A stretch of 64,000 bases of DNA from Glandiceps talaboti (GCF_964340395.1 NC_135550.1:9951408-10015407), one strand, 5' to 3'; shown: positions 14,401 to 24,783, counted from the first letter of the stretch. Translations and numbers: made by a program. Notes: generated from the sequence alone by a model not told the origin.

Positions 14401-17400
14401 CGAGTTGATCCTCCAGTTTGTGATTCTCTTATCTTGGGTTTCTTAGACTAGTCCCTTCCTTCAGCTATGCAATGACTTACTTTGCCTAGTCCTAGAGGTC
14501 AGCATTTCACAATCAGCTGAACCTTAATATCTTCACTAGACTTAAAAAACCTTATAAGTTAATAATTAGCCATTCTTTGTTTGAGTTTCTACCAACCAAA
14601 ATGGCTCTCACTTCATTTTTTTTGAGAAATTTACAACTGTTTAGCTACATTCTTGTACTTCTATTTGTTTTAATTCATACTGGTTGGAGAATGCAATGTA
14701 GTTTAGAAGTGTGAAATTCATACAAGTGCATACCAAAATATGGTTTCAAATCGAAACAGACTCAAGTATGTGAACATGGGAGCCCTAAATATGTTAACAC
14801 TAAGGAGCAACATGTGACCTGCTGACAGGACTGTACAACTTACAAGAATGTACGTGGGAGGAAAACTGTAAATTCATGGTCCATTTGTAAGGATAGCTAA
14901 TAGTTGCAGTTACTGTGATTTTCAATAATCTTATGTGTACCGAAACCAGATCCTGATATCACTAAGTGAAAGAATTCACACCCTGAGTGACTTTAAGTAG
15001 GTCAAGTGGTCTAATGTATTCCCACTCCCTACTACTGGACGAATTCATCTTGTCACTACAACAAATTTAACTGAATGTAAGTAGATTTGTCTATCGACAA
15101 ATGCAGTTGATTTGAAAAAAATGTCTGTTCCGATTGCGATCCCAAATCACCTCTTTTGTGATGATTTGACTCGTTTTAGGTACTATATTTAGCTACAACA
15201 TTTGCATCTAAACTCAAGGAATGGTTTCGATTCAAACTACAGCCATTTTCAACAAAGTGCATGTTGAGCATTTTGAGGCTCAATTTTGCACTCAGTTAGC
15301 GGTCAGCACTTTTATGCTCACTTTGTCAATTTTGGGACCCAAATACATACCTCAAATGCAAGCGTCTGCCCTCTCATGAGCCAGACTCCTGAAATGGTGC
15401 TATTGAAATCCTCTCCAAACAAAAGTACACTTGCAAATGCAGTTTTTCGCAACTTGTCCAAACGCTGGAACATTCCTGTGTGAAAAGAAAGCCACTCCTG
15501 TAAGATTCTTATTTCTAAATAACACTAAATTTGAGCAGTTAAATAACTGTTCTAGAAATAGCATCTAGCATACTTTATCTTTCTAGCACAGAATTCATTG
15601 AACTTATGACTGTAAGTTACTTGTAATCAACATAAATTCATTAATTTGATGTTATATGCACAGGCTAGTAAAGTTGACTTGTGTCCAAATCATCTCCTAC
15701 AGACCCCAACATTCCAAATTACACCACTAGAGGGCGCTATTCGGTAAAACTTTGAATCTTCAGCTCACACAACACTTGCATCAAACGTTTATAATTCATG
15801 TCAATAGAAATAAAGAAGAAAACCAACCTCCAATAAGATTACAACTCTGGAAAACTCTTTCAAGGTCTTTAGCATAGTCGTACTCACAAAACCAAAAAGA
15901 ATACCCTTCTTTGTCAATGTGCTCCCAGAAATATGGTATGGCAACTGTTATTGTGTCATTGTTAGAATAACAGCGTTTCCATGCATCCATGTCGAATTTA
16001 CTAATGGCAAAGAAGAAATAAGTATCATTAATATGACATTGACTCGGCAAATTAAAGTAAGGGACTGTCTAATAAAAGCTAACACATGGCAAACCTGGAG
16101 ATTTTCACTGAAGTCTTATTTTTGCTTATTTTACTGGAAAAAAAAACTCCGCAAAAATGAGTAGTGACTAAACTACCTTCTTGTACATGAAGACACTGTA
16201 CCAGTCTGGTAATTTGTATAAAGTTGTCTTTCAGAACTAACTGAAGACTGTTAAAAATAGCAAAATTTTCTAGTATCGAAAATATGTAGGTTTGCAGTAA
16301 TTCCTTCATGTAGTGGTGGCCAAATGCTAATTATTTTATGCAAGGTCAAAATTGCAACAAAGCAATTGATATTGCTCACAAGATGCAATATGCACACAGC
16401 GTCTAATTGTCGTGCCACCAGAAATGTTGCCATTACCTTTGCTATGCATACTTTTGTGTTTTCAATTGAGGGACACCAATATAGATGCTCCATAGGAAAC
16501 TGTTGTGTATTAGTGAAAATATCAAAATATGCTAATTTTGGCCACTAGGGGGTGCTGTTCAGAAGCAGATATTTGATTAGCATACTTTGACAACCATCCT
16601 GGTCAAGCACTATATGTTTGCTTGTTTTTCAGCGGTGTATTTTTTGGGCACCCTTGAAATTCTAGTGTGCATTATTTTGCTACTTCATTCACTGCCACAT
16701 CTCGATTATCCAGACTCACTCACAACTGGTAATGCATTCCCTTTTTCCAAACTCTGGGGCAAAGCTTTGAAAACAGCAGCAGCAACCCAATCATGGCTGC
16801 AAAGATAGCCTGAACAAAATTCCCTAAGTGAAATTACAGGGTGAAAACTCTGGCCATGAGTATTCGTGTCTCATCTTCCACAAGTTATTGGTACAATTAT
16901 CGGTGAACAAAGTGAAAGTATAGATTTGATCTTCAACAAACACATTACAACAAAGACTCATAGTGTTTTCAATGACCCTTACCCATCTCCTCTTATCAAG
17001 AATTAAATAACTAGGAATGGTAGATACTGCACTGTAGTAGCTAAAACAACCTGGTTAAATTGCACTTTGTTCCAGCCACTATCTCAGAGCTGCAACCACA
17101 GTCATTGTTGTGGACTTATTTTTAACCATCGTATTATGTTTGTTTTCAGTTTTGTGTTTTTATCTGTGTGAACCATCATTTTAATTCCCTCCTAGTAATT
17201 CTGATTCTGTTAATTTGTTAAAATTCTTTTACATGGTTCATGTTTAAAATAAACAGCTGATAAAACCGAAAACAAATCCGGATTTGTTCTCATTCCATGA
17301 GACTTTCTAAAATCATAGATGGCCATCATCTTAAAATCCATCCATCTAGAAGGCAATTTCCAGACTTCCCCCAGAATTTGCGAGCAACCAGCAAGGAGTC

Positions 17401-20400
17401 TGGGTAACTAAGACCTAGACTACTGTGACTACAAACTACCCTGCAGTCAGTGTCCACTATTTTGATCATGTTAAGCCTACAATTTCCCTATCACTTTCGC
17501 TTGAAATTGACTACCAAGGGGTAAAAAGCATTGTATTATGAGGAGTACACAACACCTCCTGCAGTGTCTTGATTAACTGTGATGGTATACCTTGGTGGTA
17601 GGTCTGCATATGGATCTTTCTTTTTTGGTTCTTTAGGTACATCATCTTCATCTTTTTCTTCAGCCTCTGGCTTTTGTTTCTTTTCGTGTTTTTTTGGCTG
17701 CTGTTTCTTTTCTTCCTTCTTCTTTTTTTCTTTCTTGTCCTCCCCGGCACCCTGCATTTCTTTGAATTTTTTAGCTACAATAGAACAAAGCGAAAGAAAC
17801 CAGGTTAAAGAAATGGGGACAAAACATCATTTGTCCACACCAAATTATCGTGAATCCCTCCCCTCCTGGAACACCTCACATTTTTGACAACTCCCCTCCT
17901 CCTCTACAGTAAATGTTATCGTCAATTTCTCCCACTGGACCTGCCATAATACTCGTCTTTCCCTCCTCTTATCCAAACTAAATGTTGATGGCCTTACATA
18001 ACTGTGCTCTTCTTACTTTCCAATGTTGTTGGCTTATAGTACCGTCAAATTAGCACAATCCCACTTTTCCTCCAATACTGATCACCAGTCATCAAAATTG
18101 TGCAATCCCTCCCCCTTATGAAGTTGCACAATCCCCTCCCCTCCACGACGATCTTATCACATTAACTGTGCAATCTCTCCATTCAAACAATGACGGCAAC
18201 TATACAACATGTCCTTCTCTTCTCCCCATTGCTGATAACCTACCTTCAAAACCTGCCACCCCACATCCAATAATGCAGACCTACCCATCAAACTATCCTT
18301 CAGTCCCTCCAAAATTGATATCTGACATCAAGTTCTGGCAGCCCTCCCCTTCATTAGTGTAGACCTACCTTTCAAACTGCGCAGTCCCCTACAAAGTTGA
18401 CCACCTACCGTCAAACTGTGCCATCTTCTCACATAGCTGAACATCGCCAATGACAGTTTTGAATTCTTTCTGGTTAATGAGTGTAGTAAACCATCTATTT
18501 ACATTACAGTAGGCCTTACGGAAATCTCCATCTAAAACCTGAAATATAGAAAGGTGACATCATTACAGTCCATTTCCCTAGACTGAGTCAAAGCTATTAA
18601 ATGAACTATCAAGATCAGTGAGCCTGATCACAAGGTTTCATGTTGAGATAGTCACCCAAAAAGATAACACACAAACATCACTTACACTATGTGGGCTCTG
18701 TATTTAGTTAATGATATAAACAGTAACAGCATGCACACTACTACACAGGGTATAATCTGTTGAAGTTCAAACAAAATCCATGGTCAGCAGTCAGTGAAAG
18801 TTGGTAGAATCTTAAAGTTAACACATACTCTATTCCCATATTACATGTGTACCTAACAATGCAGTCAATACACTGAAACAGTTTTCCCGCATATTATTTT
18901 CAATTTTATGGCTTTCCATAGGGACTCTGTATATGAGTATGTGTTTACACTTTAACAGATTCTACCAACTTTCACTGTCTGCTGACCATGGATCTTGTTT
19001 GAACCTGTATCTATGTCACTGCAGTGCTTGAAATATGAGTCAAAAAATTCCAATGCCATTATCTTTTCCAGATTTTTCATGAATTACACTTGAGAAGGTA
19101 TAATTAGATCATTCCCCAATATTTTTCTTCATTCAGCTGTAAAATACTCATGACCTATAGGTTTGTCACTACTTGTCTGGAACTTGGTGACAAGGCCCCT
19201 TAGGTCACTTGTATTTTCCTAGGTTGAACGAAGACAAGTATTCAGGAATAATATCTAAATATCTTCAAAAATTGACCATAAACCCACAAATTTACAGCTA
19301 TTACAAGAAATCATACCAATGGTGGATGACTATTTATCTGAAGGTAATAAGTACTTAGGAGTCATGAATATATATTGTTAAACCAGTATGTCTGCAAAAT
19401 CCCATGATGCAACAGTGGACCACTATGAGAACAATGAAAGTGAAACAAGAGTTTCAATTTGGTGTTTCTTGGTAATCGGGTGAAATTCATGTTATATGAA
19501 ATAATGAAATGACTCCAGCACCCAAAGTTTATGAAGATACCTTTAGTTCCTGGAGTGGTGTTCCCCCTTTTAACATGTTGTAGATGATGGCTTCTATACA
19601 TTGGTTGGTTTGTAATTCTTACCTGTCTATAGAGCATGAGCAGATTACATGCTGTAGTGATATCAGCCAGGGTTACACGCTCCCCAACAAGGTAAGTTCT
19701 GGTTTTCAGGTGTTCATTCAGAACATTCAAGATCTTCTTGACATCATCCTTTGCACGCTCAGAGTTCTAAGATTGGACATTTCAGAAGGGGGTGAAAAAT
19801 AATGATTACCTTTCTATCCATCACACTCCGCACATGTGGGATTCCATTGTTGTGTCACATGACCAACCAAGGACATCTGACTGATAAACAAGTCCATGAT
19901 GTGGAAAAAAGCTTCCGATTTGCTTTGGAAAACTTCCAAGAGTTTCTTAGTTAAACTTGTACATCACATATTTTTAAAATTAATGAGCACTGACAGAGGC
20001 TATCCCGGTAGCTAAGCTGTATCCAGACAGACAGTGTGCATACATATATGCACTTGGAAAGCGTAACTAATATGTTCTGGTGACTTGGTTTACGATAACA
20101 CTGCCTGAAGACTGACTAATGTATCTAAGCATGAGTGAAAATGCAGACACATTCCACATCCATATTTATGCAGTCAAACCAATCCCACGACAATTACACA
20201 ACCTGCTACACATGTGAATGTGAATGTTTTTTCCTTAATGACTTGCCTGCTTGTTGTACTGCATGATTCCCAATGTTGGAAACACCCATGTTGCTGCTGC
20301 TGGTAATATTTCACTGTCAGCAAAGTTCACCCACTGGAGTACCTGGGCCTGGTCACAACAGTTAGCACCACGAAGGGTTTCGTTAGCAACTAGAAAAATG

Positions 20401-22768
20401 AACAATTTAAATTGACATCAAAATTCTGAACACATGGCTCCATTTGAAAAGATACAGTTCAGATAGAAACTTTAGTATCATGTTGCATCATGCTACTGAA
20501 AACAATCTAACATAACATCAACTTTTTGGGGCAATATATTCTGTTAGCAAACATGCTTAAAATGCTATCCTTTCTATTATAGGGAAACAAAAGCATTCAA
20601 CATCAGCACAACACTTGTTCTACTACAATGCTAAATATACATATATTTTGATTTCATTTGCATATCACTAGACCATAGAATTTTATTCCAGACATTGCAT
20701 TCTTTTCTGTATTAGTTGCACATAACATAAACACTGACAGAATTTACAATGTGCAACTTTCTTCTGCTACCTTTGAACTTTCTGATGCCATATTGTTTGA
20801 AGTTGTGCAATCCATGTTAGTGTGGTTTTACTGTCTCTCCAGGTGTCTATCATTCAAAGACATCTGACACCAAATTGTGATGGTCTTTGTTATTTAATTT
20901 TTTTCTAACATTTTTTTCTCTTTGTGTACCCTATCTTGCCATTGTTTCTAAAGCCTGCACATTTCCATATCCACAGCTCAACCCTTTCATTTTTTCTAAT
21001 TATTTAGTAGTTATTTTTTTCAGGGCACCTTCTACTCATGTACTATGTATCTTTGTAATGTTTTGGATTGGCGTACGTATGTCTGCGTTAGATTGTTCTC
21101 GTATATTAATTGCTTATCTATGCATTTCACTCTTTTGTATGCCATTTTGTATTTAAATGTTGGAGAATGACAACATTGTAATCAGTGTGCCCTCTAATGA
21201 TTGATAGCTAAATTTTGTTGTTGTGAGTCAAAATGAGAAAAACTGGCATTTCTTGTGAGTCACCACATAGTAAGAGATAGGAGAACACCAAATTTTGGTG
21301 TGTCACTAGAAATTAGGTGGGTCAGTGGTGCATCAAATTGGCTTAGAGGGAACACTGATTGTAATCCTTGCAACGTGTAATATGTACTCACCATAGTAAG
21401 CAATGGCATTACTTTCAGAGAGACATGTACCGTCAGCAGCTTCATAGGCTGGGACCTGAAAGACCATCATAACAGAAACATAACGATTACACTCTGATGT
21501 TATACAGATCATAAAAGAGATCTTGAACATTTTAAATATATCCTCCATTGCTAAATAAAGTCACCATTTGTTATCATGCCATGTGGATACAACTGTATTA
21601 CTGCCAACACAATACTGAGGAGCTTAGGGGAAAAAATATGGACAGGACGAATACAGAGATCCAAGGTTGCAACACTCATCATCTTGAATTTGGATTTAAA
21701 TTAGTTGCATAAAATCAGATTTCACTTTGTCTAAAAGTAGATGTTGACATGATTTACATAGAATTATCTGTGAGTGAACGAGGACTTCAGGCAAAGAAGT
21801 CAAATTCAAAATAAGTGCATTGTGTATATTCTTAATGATAATTCATACTTCTGCCCACAATGGTTAATATAACTGATAATATAACACTTCATTCTTAAAT
21901 CTGACGACATATGGACCAAGAGTGGAAATATTATATTCAATAAACAATTCAATGTTTCTTTCACCCCCCCCCCCCCCCCCAATAACCTGGCAGGCTGCGT
22001 ATGGTTATCTGCACTGTTCATAGGGCATCACTATTTAACTTGAATATTGATCATTTTAAAGTTCTATATAGTACATATGATATATATTATCATAACATAC
22101 TAGTATATCGTTACATACAACAAACATGTATTTTATTACACACACACAAACAAACAAACAAAACACAAACATAATATTTTGCCCATCTAGTTTATGTAAA
22201 TCTTTCACTTTTTTACGATTTCCCGATGTGAGCAAACTAAATAAGTTTGAAGGACGTTATAGTCGTTAGTACATGTATTTCACCACTGAATCGGTACCTT
22301 ACGTCATGCATCATTCAAAGCGTCTGACGGTGCATAATAAGCATCAACGTGTCTGTTTAAAGAACTTTGGCACCGGTCGTCAACATTGCATACAAAAAGT
22401 TCTGAGAAAAGTACTTTACACTGGTCATCGACATGGTATAAATAGTGTGAGAACTCACCTTTCCAACTGGAAATTTGCTTAAGAAGGCATCACTTTTGTT
22501 AGTTTCGCCTAACTTGAACTCCGGTGGTTCTGAAACAACCTTCAATCTGGTACCGCTATATTCAGCGGCGATCTGTACCTTGTAGGCCCGGAAATTGTCG
22601 GGATACGTGTATAAAGTCTGTAAGGGTACAGAAAATAAACATTTAGATACATCATTCATATATAGAAGTATGTATATATGATAGAATATTCCATATAAAA
22701 TGAAGGATTGTGCAGATAACGCGTGATAACTTCAGGTCATGCCAACATCCACTCACCCCAGCCGCCAT
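9579..22768 (-). CDS. EEF1G: Elongation factor 1-gamma (eEF1G), complete, 10 coding exons
   Basis: Subunit of the eEF1B guanine-nucleotide exchange complex that recharges eEF1A with GTP during translation elongation; cytosolic. Coding exons on the minus strand: 22757-22768, 22459-22617, 21392-21455, 20247-20389, 19623-19766, 18409-18538, 17591-17774, 15828-16000, 15351-15475 and 9579-9731. They sum to 1,287 nt, giving 428 residues plus TAA with no frame break. The protein starts [17 protein letters not shown]. It has a thioredoxin-fold GST N-domain (about 1-85, with VPAYE and ESNAIAYY), a helical GST C-domain (about 88-217, with [11 protein letters not shown]), a Lys/Glu-rich linker (about 219-270) and the EF1G C-terminal domain (about 271-428, with ALPYFWEH-like [14 protein letters not shown], then [14 protein letters not shown] and the ending LNQGKVFK). 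Length is close to the human protein (437). All introns are GT-AG except intron 4, which is GC-AG. The start matches the family N-terminus. Very confident. Confidence 0.97.
11178..11414. repeat. Compound (TATG)n/(TG)n/(TAGG)n/(GT)n microsatellites
   Basis: Tetra- and dinucleotide runs at 11178-11349 and (GT)n plus (CTGT)n at 11382-11430. Confidence 0.9.
12310..12600. repeat. Four ~78-bp tandem units in eEF1G intron 9
   Basis: Units contain GAATGTCTCTGTTCTCA, then TTATGATG.AACAAATG and AACC.ATGTTATGA.TTTC, diverged from each other. Confidence 0.55.
15351..15475 (-). CDS. EEF1G: eEF1G coding exon 9
   Basis: Encodes residues 337-378 ([20 protein letters not shown], then [22 protein letters not shown]). 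It continues the C-terminal domain. Acceptor CACACAG, donor GAG|GTATGT, ending in phase 0. The next intron is the longest in the gene (5.6 kb). Confidence 0.96.
15724..15737 (+). promoter_or_regulatory. CTCF-type motif
   Basis: CCACTAGAGGGCGC matches all 14 positions of the CTCF core consensus CCASYAGRKGGCRS. In eEF1G intron 8. Confidence 0.4.
15828..16000 (-). CDS. EEF1G: eEF1G coding exon 8, EF1G C-terminal domain
   Basis: Encodes S279-G336 plus one base of G337 ([20 protein letters not shown], then [20 protein letters not shown] and [11 protein letters not shown]). The YFWEH...GYS.W..EY...SCNLI..G pattern is diagnostic for the EF1G C-terminal domain. Acceptor CATTAG, donor GGAG|GTTGGT. 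Intron 8 (15476-15827) contains an exact CTCF-type motif at 15724-15737. Confidence 0.96.
16001..17590 (-). other. EEF1G: eEF1G intron 7
   Basis: Intron between exons 7 and 8, 1.6 kb. No gene seen. It carries a near-match to the CTCF core at 16542-16555. Confidence 0.85.
16542..16555 (+). promoter_or_regulatory. CTCF-like motif (one mismatch)
   Basis: CCACTAGGGGGTGC, 13 of 14 consensus positions, same orientation, 0.8 kb from the exact match. Confidence 0.3.
17591..17774 (-). CDS. EEF1G: eEF1G coding exon 7, Lys/Glu-rich linker
   Basis: Encodes residues 218-278 plus two bases of S279. It starts [20 protein letters not shown] and ends [16 protein letters not shown]. This is the flexible charged linker between the GST-like half and the C-terminal domain. 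The exon is strongly purine-rich on the coding strand. Donor AAG|GTATAC. The reading frame stays open about 20 codons past the donor, but that stretch has no family similarity and is taken as intron. Confidence 0.94.
17775..18408 (-). repeat. eEF1G intron 6, largely a degenerate ~41-bp minisatellite
   Basis: On the minus strand, repeated CAGTTTGA.GGTAGGT-like cores followed by purine-rich GGGGAGGG blocks run through the intron. Clear donor-like copies end at 18369, 18285 and 18244, spaced 40, 84 and 41 nt from the true exon 6 donor at 18409. Further diverged units (GCACAGTT..., GATTGTGCAA...) continue to about 17840. Confidence 0.6.
18409..18538 (-). CDS. EEF1G: eEF1G coding exon 6
   Basis: Encodes residues 175-217 plus the first base of codon 218 ([20 protein letters not shown], then [23 protein letters not shown]). 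This is the end of the GST C-domain. Acceptor TTTCAG, donor GACG|GTAGGT. The last ~16 nt and the donor recur at a spacing near 41 bp in the following intron (see findings). Confidence 0.95.
18765..19004. mobile_element. Inverted repeat (hairpin) in eEF1G intron 5
   Basis: Left arm 18765-18830 and right arm 18935-19004 are inverted copies (GTTCAAACAAAATCCATGGT versus GTTCAAACAAGATCCATGGT, then CAGTGAAAGTTGGTAGAATC in both), with a few substitutions and small indels. The loop is about 104 nt. It lies next to a palindrome-headed repeat copy at 19050-19235. Confidence 0.75.
19050..19235 (-). mobile_element. Palindrome-headed repeat family, copy A
   Basis: ATTCCCCAATATTTTTCTTC...GTTGAACGAAGA forms an imperfect palindrome containing GACCTA.AGG and CTTAGGTCACT. 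Opposite orientation to copies B-D: the tail (ATGAAAAATCTGGAAAAG on the minus strand) extends to lower coordinates. Confidence 0.6.
19623..19766 (-). CDS. EEF1G: eEF1G coding exon 5
   Basis: Encodes residues 127-174 ([20 protein letters not shown], then [20 protein letters not shown] and NLLMLYRQ). The GER-T-AD motif is the conserved N-capping and hydrophobic staple region of GST C-domains. Acceptor ATCTTAG, donor CAG|GTAAGA, phase 0 at both ends. 144 nt. Confidence 0.96.
20247..20389 (-). CDS. EEF1G: eEF1G coding exon 4 (followed by GC donor)
   Basis: Encodes residues 79-126, from VANETLRG through [16 protein letters not shown] to [10 protein letters not shown], the start of the GST C-terminal helical domain. 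Acceptor TTTCTAG. The donor reads CAG|GCAAGT, so intron 4 (19767-20246) begins GC instead of GT. Phase 0 at the 3' end, and the next exon continues the family alignment without a gap. Confidence 0.94.
21236..21370. repeat. Dispersed repeat, copy 1 (second copy at 53983-54120)
   Basis: Shares TTTCTTG..AGTCACC.CATAG, TAAGAGATA and TGTGTCACTAGAAATTA with 53983-54120 in the same orientation. Divergent and non-coding. Confidence 0.5.
21392..21455 (-). CDS. EEF1G: eEF1G coding exon 3
   Basis: Encodes [20 protein letters not shown] plus Y (residues 58-78). It contains the cis-Pro segment (V58-P59) and the E71-S72 motif that in GSTs contacts the glutathione gamma-glutamyl group. Acceptor TTTCAG, donor TATG|GTGAGT, ending in phase 1. 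Intron 3 (20390-21391) contains a dispersed repeat at about 21236-21370. Confidence 0.95.
22459..22617 (-). CDS. EEF1G: eEF1G coding exon 2
   Basis: Encodes residues 5-57 ([20 protein letters not shown] ... FPVGK), the first beta-alpha-beta part of the GST-like thioredoxin fold. The acceptor ends CTGCAG-like (TACAG before ACT) and the donor is AAG|GTGAGT. Phase 0 at both ends. Intron 2 (21456-22458) holds a poly-C tract and AT-rich sequence; no gene seen in it. Confidence 0.96.
22757..22768 (-). CDS. EEF1G: eEF1G coding exon 1 (MAAG)
   Basis: ATGGCGGCTGGG followed by donor GTGAGT. It encodes MAAG, the usual start of animal eEF1G, and ends in phase 0. The ATG lies just downstream of a pyrimidine-rich 5' leader. 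Intron 1 is only 139 nt. Confidence 0.93.
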
Positions 22769-22810
22769 TGCAGTAAAAGAGGAAGATACTATCGCATGCG
22801 CAGGCTTGTG
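22769..22810 (-). promoter_or_regulatory. EEF1G: eEF1G core promoter and 5' leader: TOP-like tract and NRF1-type site
   Basis: Reading the minus strand, the sequence just before the ATG is TCTTCCTCTTTTACTGCA (pyrimidine tract 22775-22787). This is the form of a 5'-terminal oligopyrimidine leader, a known feature of vertebrate translation-factor mRNAs including eEF1G. Ten bases upstream is TGCGCATGCG (22793-22802), matching the NRF1 palindrome. No TATA box is visible. The transcription start is inferred, not shown. Confidence 0.55.
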
Positions 22811-23010
22811 AATGAAATATTTTTTGTTAGAGGGCGCACTATATTAGACACCGATCACACACCATCACACACGCACACTTACACGACACGTACACAGACC
22901 ACGATATCGGACGCCACAAGTTGGTACATGATAGGCACATGCACCTTATGTGTGTACGTGTACAGCTATACAGGGTCACTAGTCGCAATCCTGCTCGTTA
23001 TTTCAAACAT

Positions 23011-23105
23011 CATACATACATACATACATACATACATACACACATACATACATACATACATACATACATACATACATACATACACACATACATACATACA
23101 TACAT

Positions 23106-23144
<39 letters not shown>

Positions 23145-23264
23145 CATACATACATGCATGCATACATGCATACATACATGCATGCATACATACATACATA
23201 CATACATACATACATACATACATACATACATACATACATACATACATACATACATACATACATC
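23011..23264. repeat. (CATA)n microsatellite, ~250 bp
   Basis: Nearly pure CATA with short CACA interruptions and GCATG variants. Its open frames (Ile-His-Thr-Tyr and Met-Tyr-Val-Cys repeats) are not genes. Confidence 0.95.
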
Positions 23265-23384
23265 AGACACACATGTGTGAAGTGGCTGTGTGTGTTGGAT
23301 GGGTACATTATAACTACACATAAGATTTGTGTATCCTGGGGTGGGGGAGGGGCTACGGAAATTATTGGGTTCATTTCTGAGGGG

Positions 23385-23990
23385 GGGGGGGGTGAAACTT
23401 TTTGCAAACTATTTTCTCCTCAGCCTTGAGATGAGAATATGTACAATAAGGTGTACCCATAGAAACTCGGGCGTTTTTGACTGTCCTTTCAGACCATTTC
23501 GATACTTGTAATTTCCCAGCTTTACAATACAGCACCACCAAGTACTATATCAGAAACTATATTTTACACATAGGGTTGAAATGTGTTCTTTATTTATTAA
23601 ATGATGATTGCATCATTGGTTAGAGAGAGTTGGTGAGTTTCTTTACTTTTAGACTATAGTCATAGGCGAAAGAGTGTATCATCTAAAATTAGCAATTGCT
23701 CTCCTTGCGTATAGTCAGGGTTACATTTCAAGAAAAAGTTTAATAACGCACATCATGTCAAAGGTTATTGTTGGTTTACTGAGTGCCGCCCATTCATCTG
23801 GGGGTGTTTCAGCCCTACTAATTAAATCACGAGTTTTGCATGTCATATAAAAATGGTATGTCCATTATACCGATACAGTGGCATTACTATTGCAGATATG
23901 ACTCCCAATTTCAACCAGGGGGCACACCCCCCTCCATATCAATCCAAGCCCCCGGCCAAAGAAACTGACCCGTGCCATACACGAATGTGA
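23385..23990. repeat. Dispersed repeat, copy 1
   Basis: Shares ordered blocks with 27170-28770: TTTACAA.ACAGCACCA, ATATCAGAAACTAT, CATAGGGTTGAAAT.TGTTC, AAAAATGG...GGCATTA.TATTGCA and GCC.AAGAAACTGACC.GT. Non-coding in what is seen here. Confidence 0.5.
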
Positions 23991-24504
23991 ATGATGATGA
24001 CGTTCTAATGCATGAATATATATCATCTCAGCTCGGAAATTGTTTGTACAGCTCTGTAAAAGTTCACCCCCCCCCCCCAATTTTATTTTGCAAATGAAAC
24101 AAAACAAGACAAAGAAAACAAAGAAGAAATTTAAAGCAGCAGTTAAAAGTTCTGTGTATTTGTACACAAGTGTAAGATAGTGAACTATCCCCATGGATTT
24201 CCTAACTTGATATTACTCACTTGCTTGTGTGAAATTTAAAACCAGTGAAAACGAACAGGACTCGGAAAATTAAAGACAGAAAACATTACATACCAGGTAC
24301 CTGACCAAGATATACGTATATTTGTATCTCAGCCTATACGTTCATGCAACCCACGTCCAAAACGACGATTCATATCTAGTCTAGAGACTATATATCTGTT
24401 GGTTTTTACATGTGAAGATCTTATTTGAAAGTAAACGACTATAGTCTCTGGACTAATTCACACCATAGATAAGAAATTATTTTTCTGCTGGTGCAACGCA
24501 AAAT

Positions 24505-24565
24505 CAACTCTTGGCGGCGCCTGTTATGACGTTGCCTTGGAACTCACTTTTGGCGGCGACGATCT
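24505..24565. promoter_or_regulatory. GC-rich patch with E2F-like, CRE-half and X-box-like motifs
   Basis: AACTCTTGGCGGCG and AACTCACTTTTGGCGGCG form a short direct repeat (E2F-like TTGGCGGC) flanking TTATGACGTTGCCTTGGAAC (CRE half-site plus imperfect RFX X-box). It lies between two divergent genes. A regulatory role is a guess. Confidence 0.25.
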
Positions 24566-24628
24566 CATAAACCAGTTTGAGTCCCCTGGAAACATATGCC
24601 CTTCTTTCCCCCTTTTTATGTAGTGTAG

Positions 24629-24783
24629 TTGTTTTGTTTTGTTTTGTTTTGTTTTGTTTTGTTTTGTTTTGTTTTGTTTTGTTTTGTTTTGTTTTGTTTT
24701 GTTTTGTTTTGTTTTGTTTTGTTTTGTTTTGGGTTGTTTTGTTTTGGGTTGTTTTGTTTTGGGTTGTTTTGTTTTGGGTTGTT
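24629..24783. repeat. (TTTTG)n microsatellite with 15-bp variant units
   Basis: A pure TTTTG run followed by four GGGTTGTTTTGTTTT units. Confidence 0.95.

Larger units (their letters stand above)
9732..15350 (-). other. EEF1G: eEF1G intron 9 (5.6 kb)
   Basis: Bounded by GAG|GTATGT and TTGACACAG on the minus strand. Contains a (TATG)n/(TG)n compound microsatellite (11178-11345), a second (GT)n (11382-11414), a four-unit ~78-bp tandem repeat (12310-12600) and otherwise AT-rich unique-looking sequence. No nested gene recognised. Confidence 0.85.

Noticed and set aside
17511-17590. Read-through of eEF1G exon 7 to a nearby stop
   Set aside because: The added ~20 residues do not fit the family, and the join to exon 8 via AAG|GTATAC and CATTAG restores the expected protein exactly.
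22739-23407. Long open frames of His/Tyr/Ile and Met/Tyr/Val/Cys repeats on both strands
   Set aside because: Pure translation of the (CATA)n microsatellite; open in several frames at once and with no family features.
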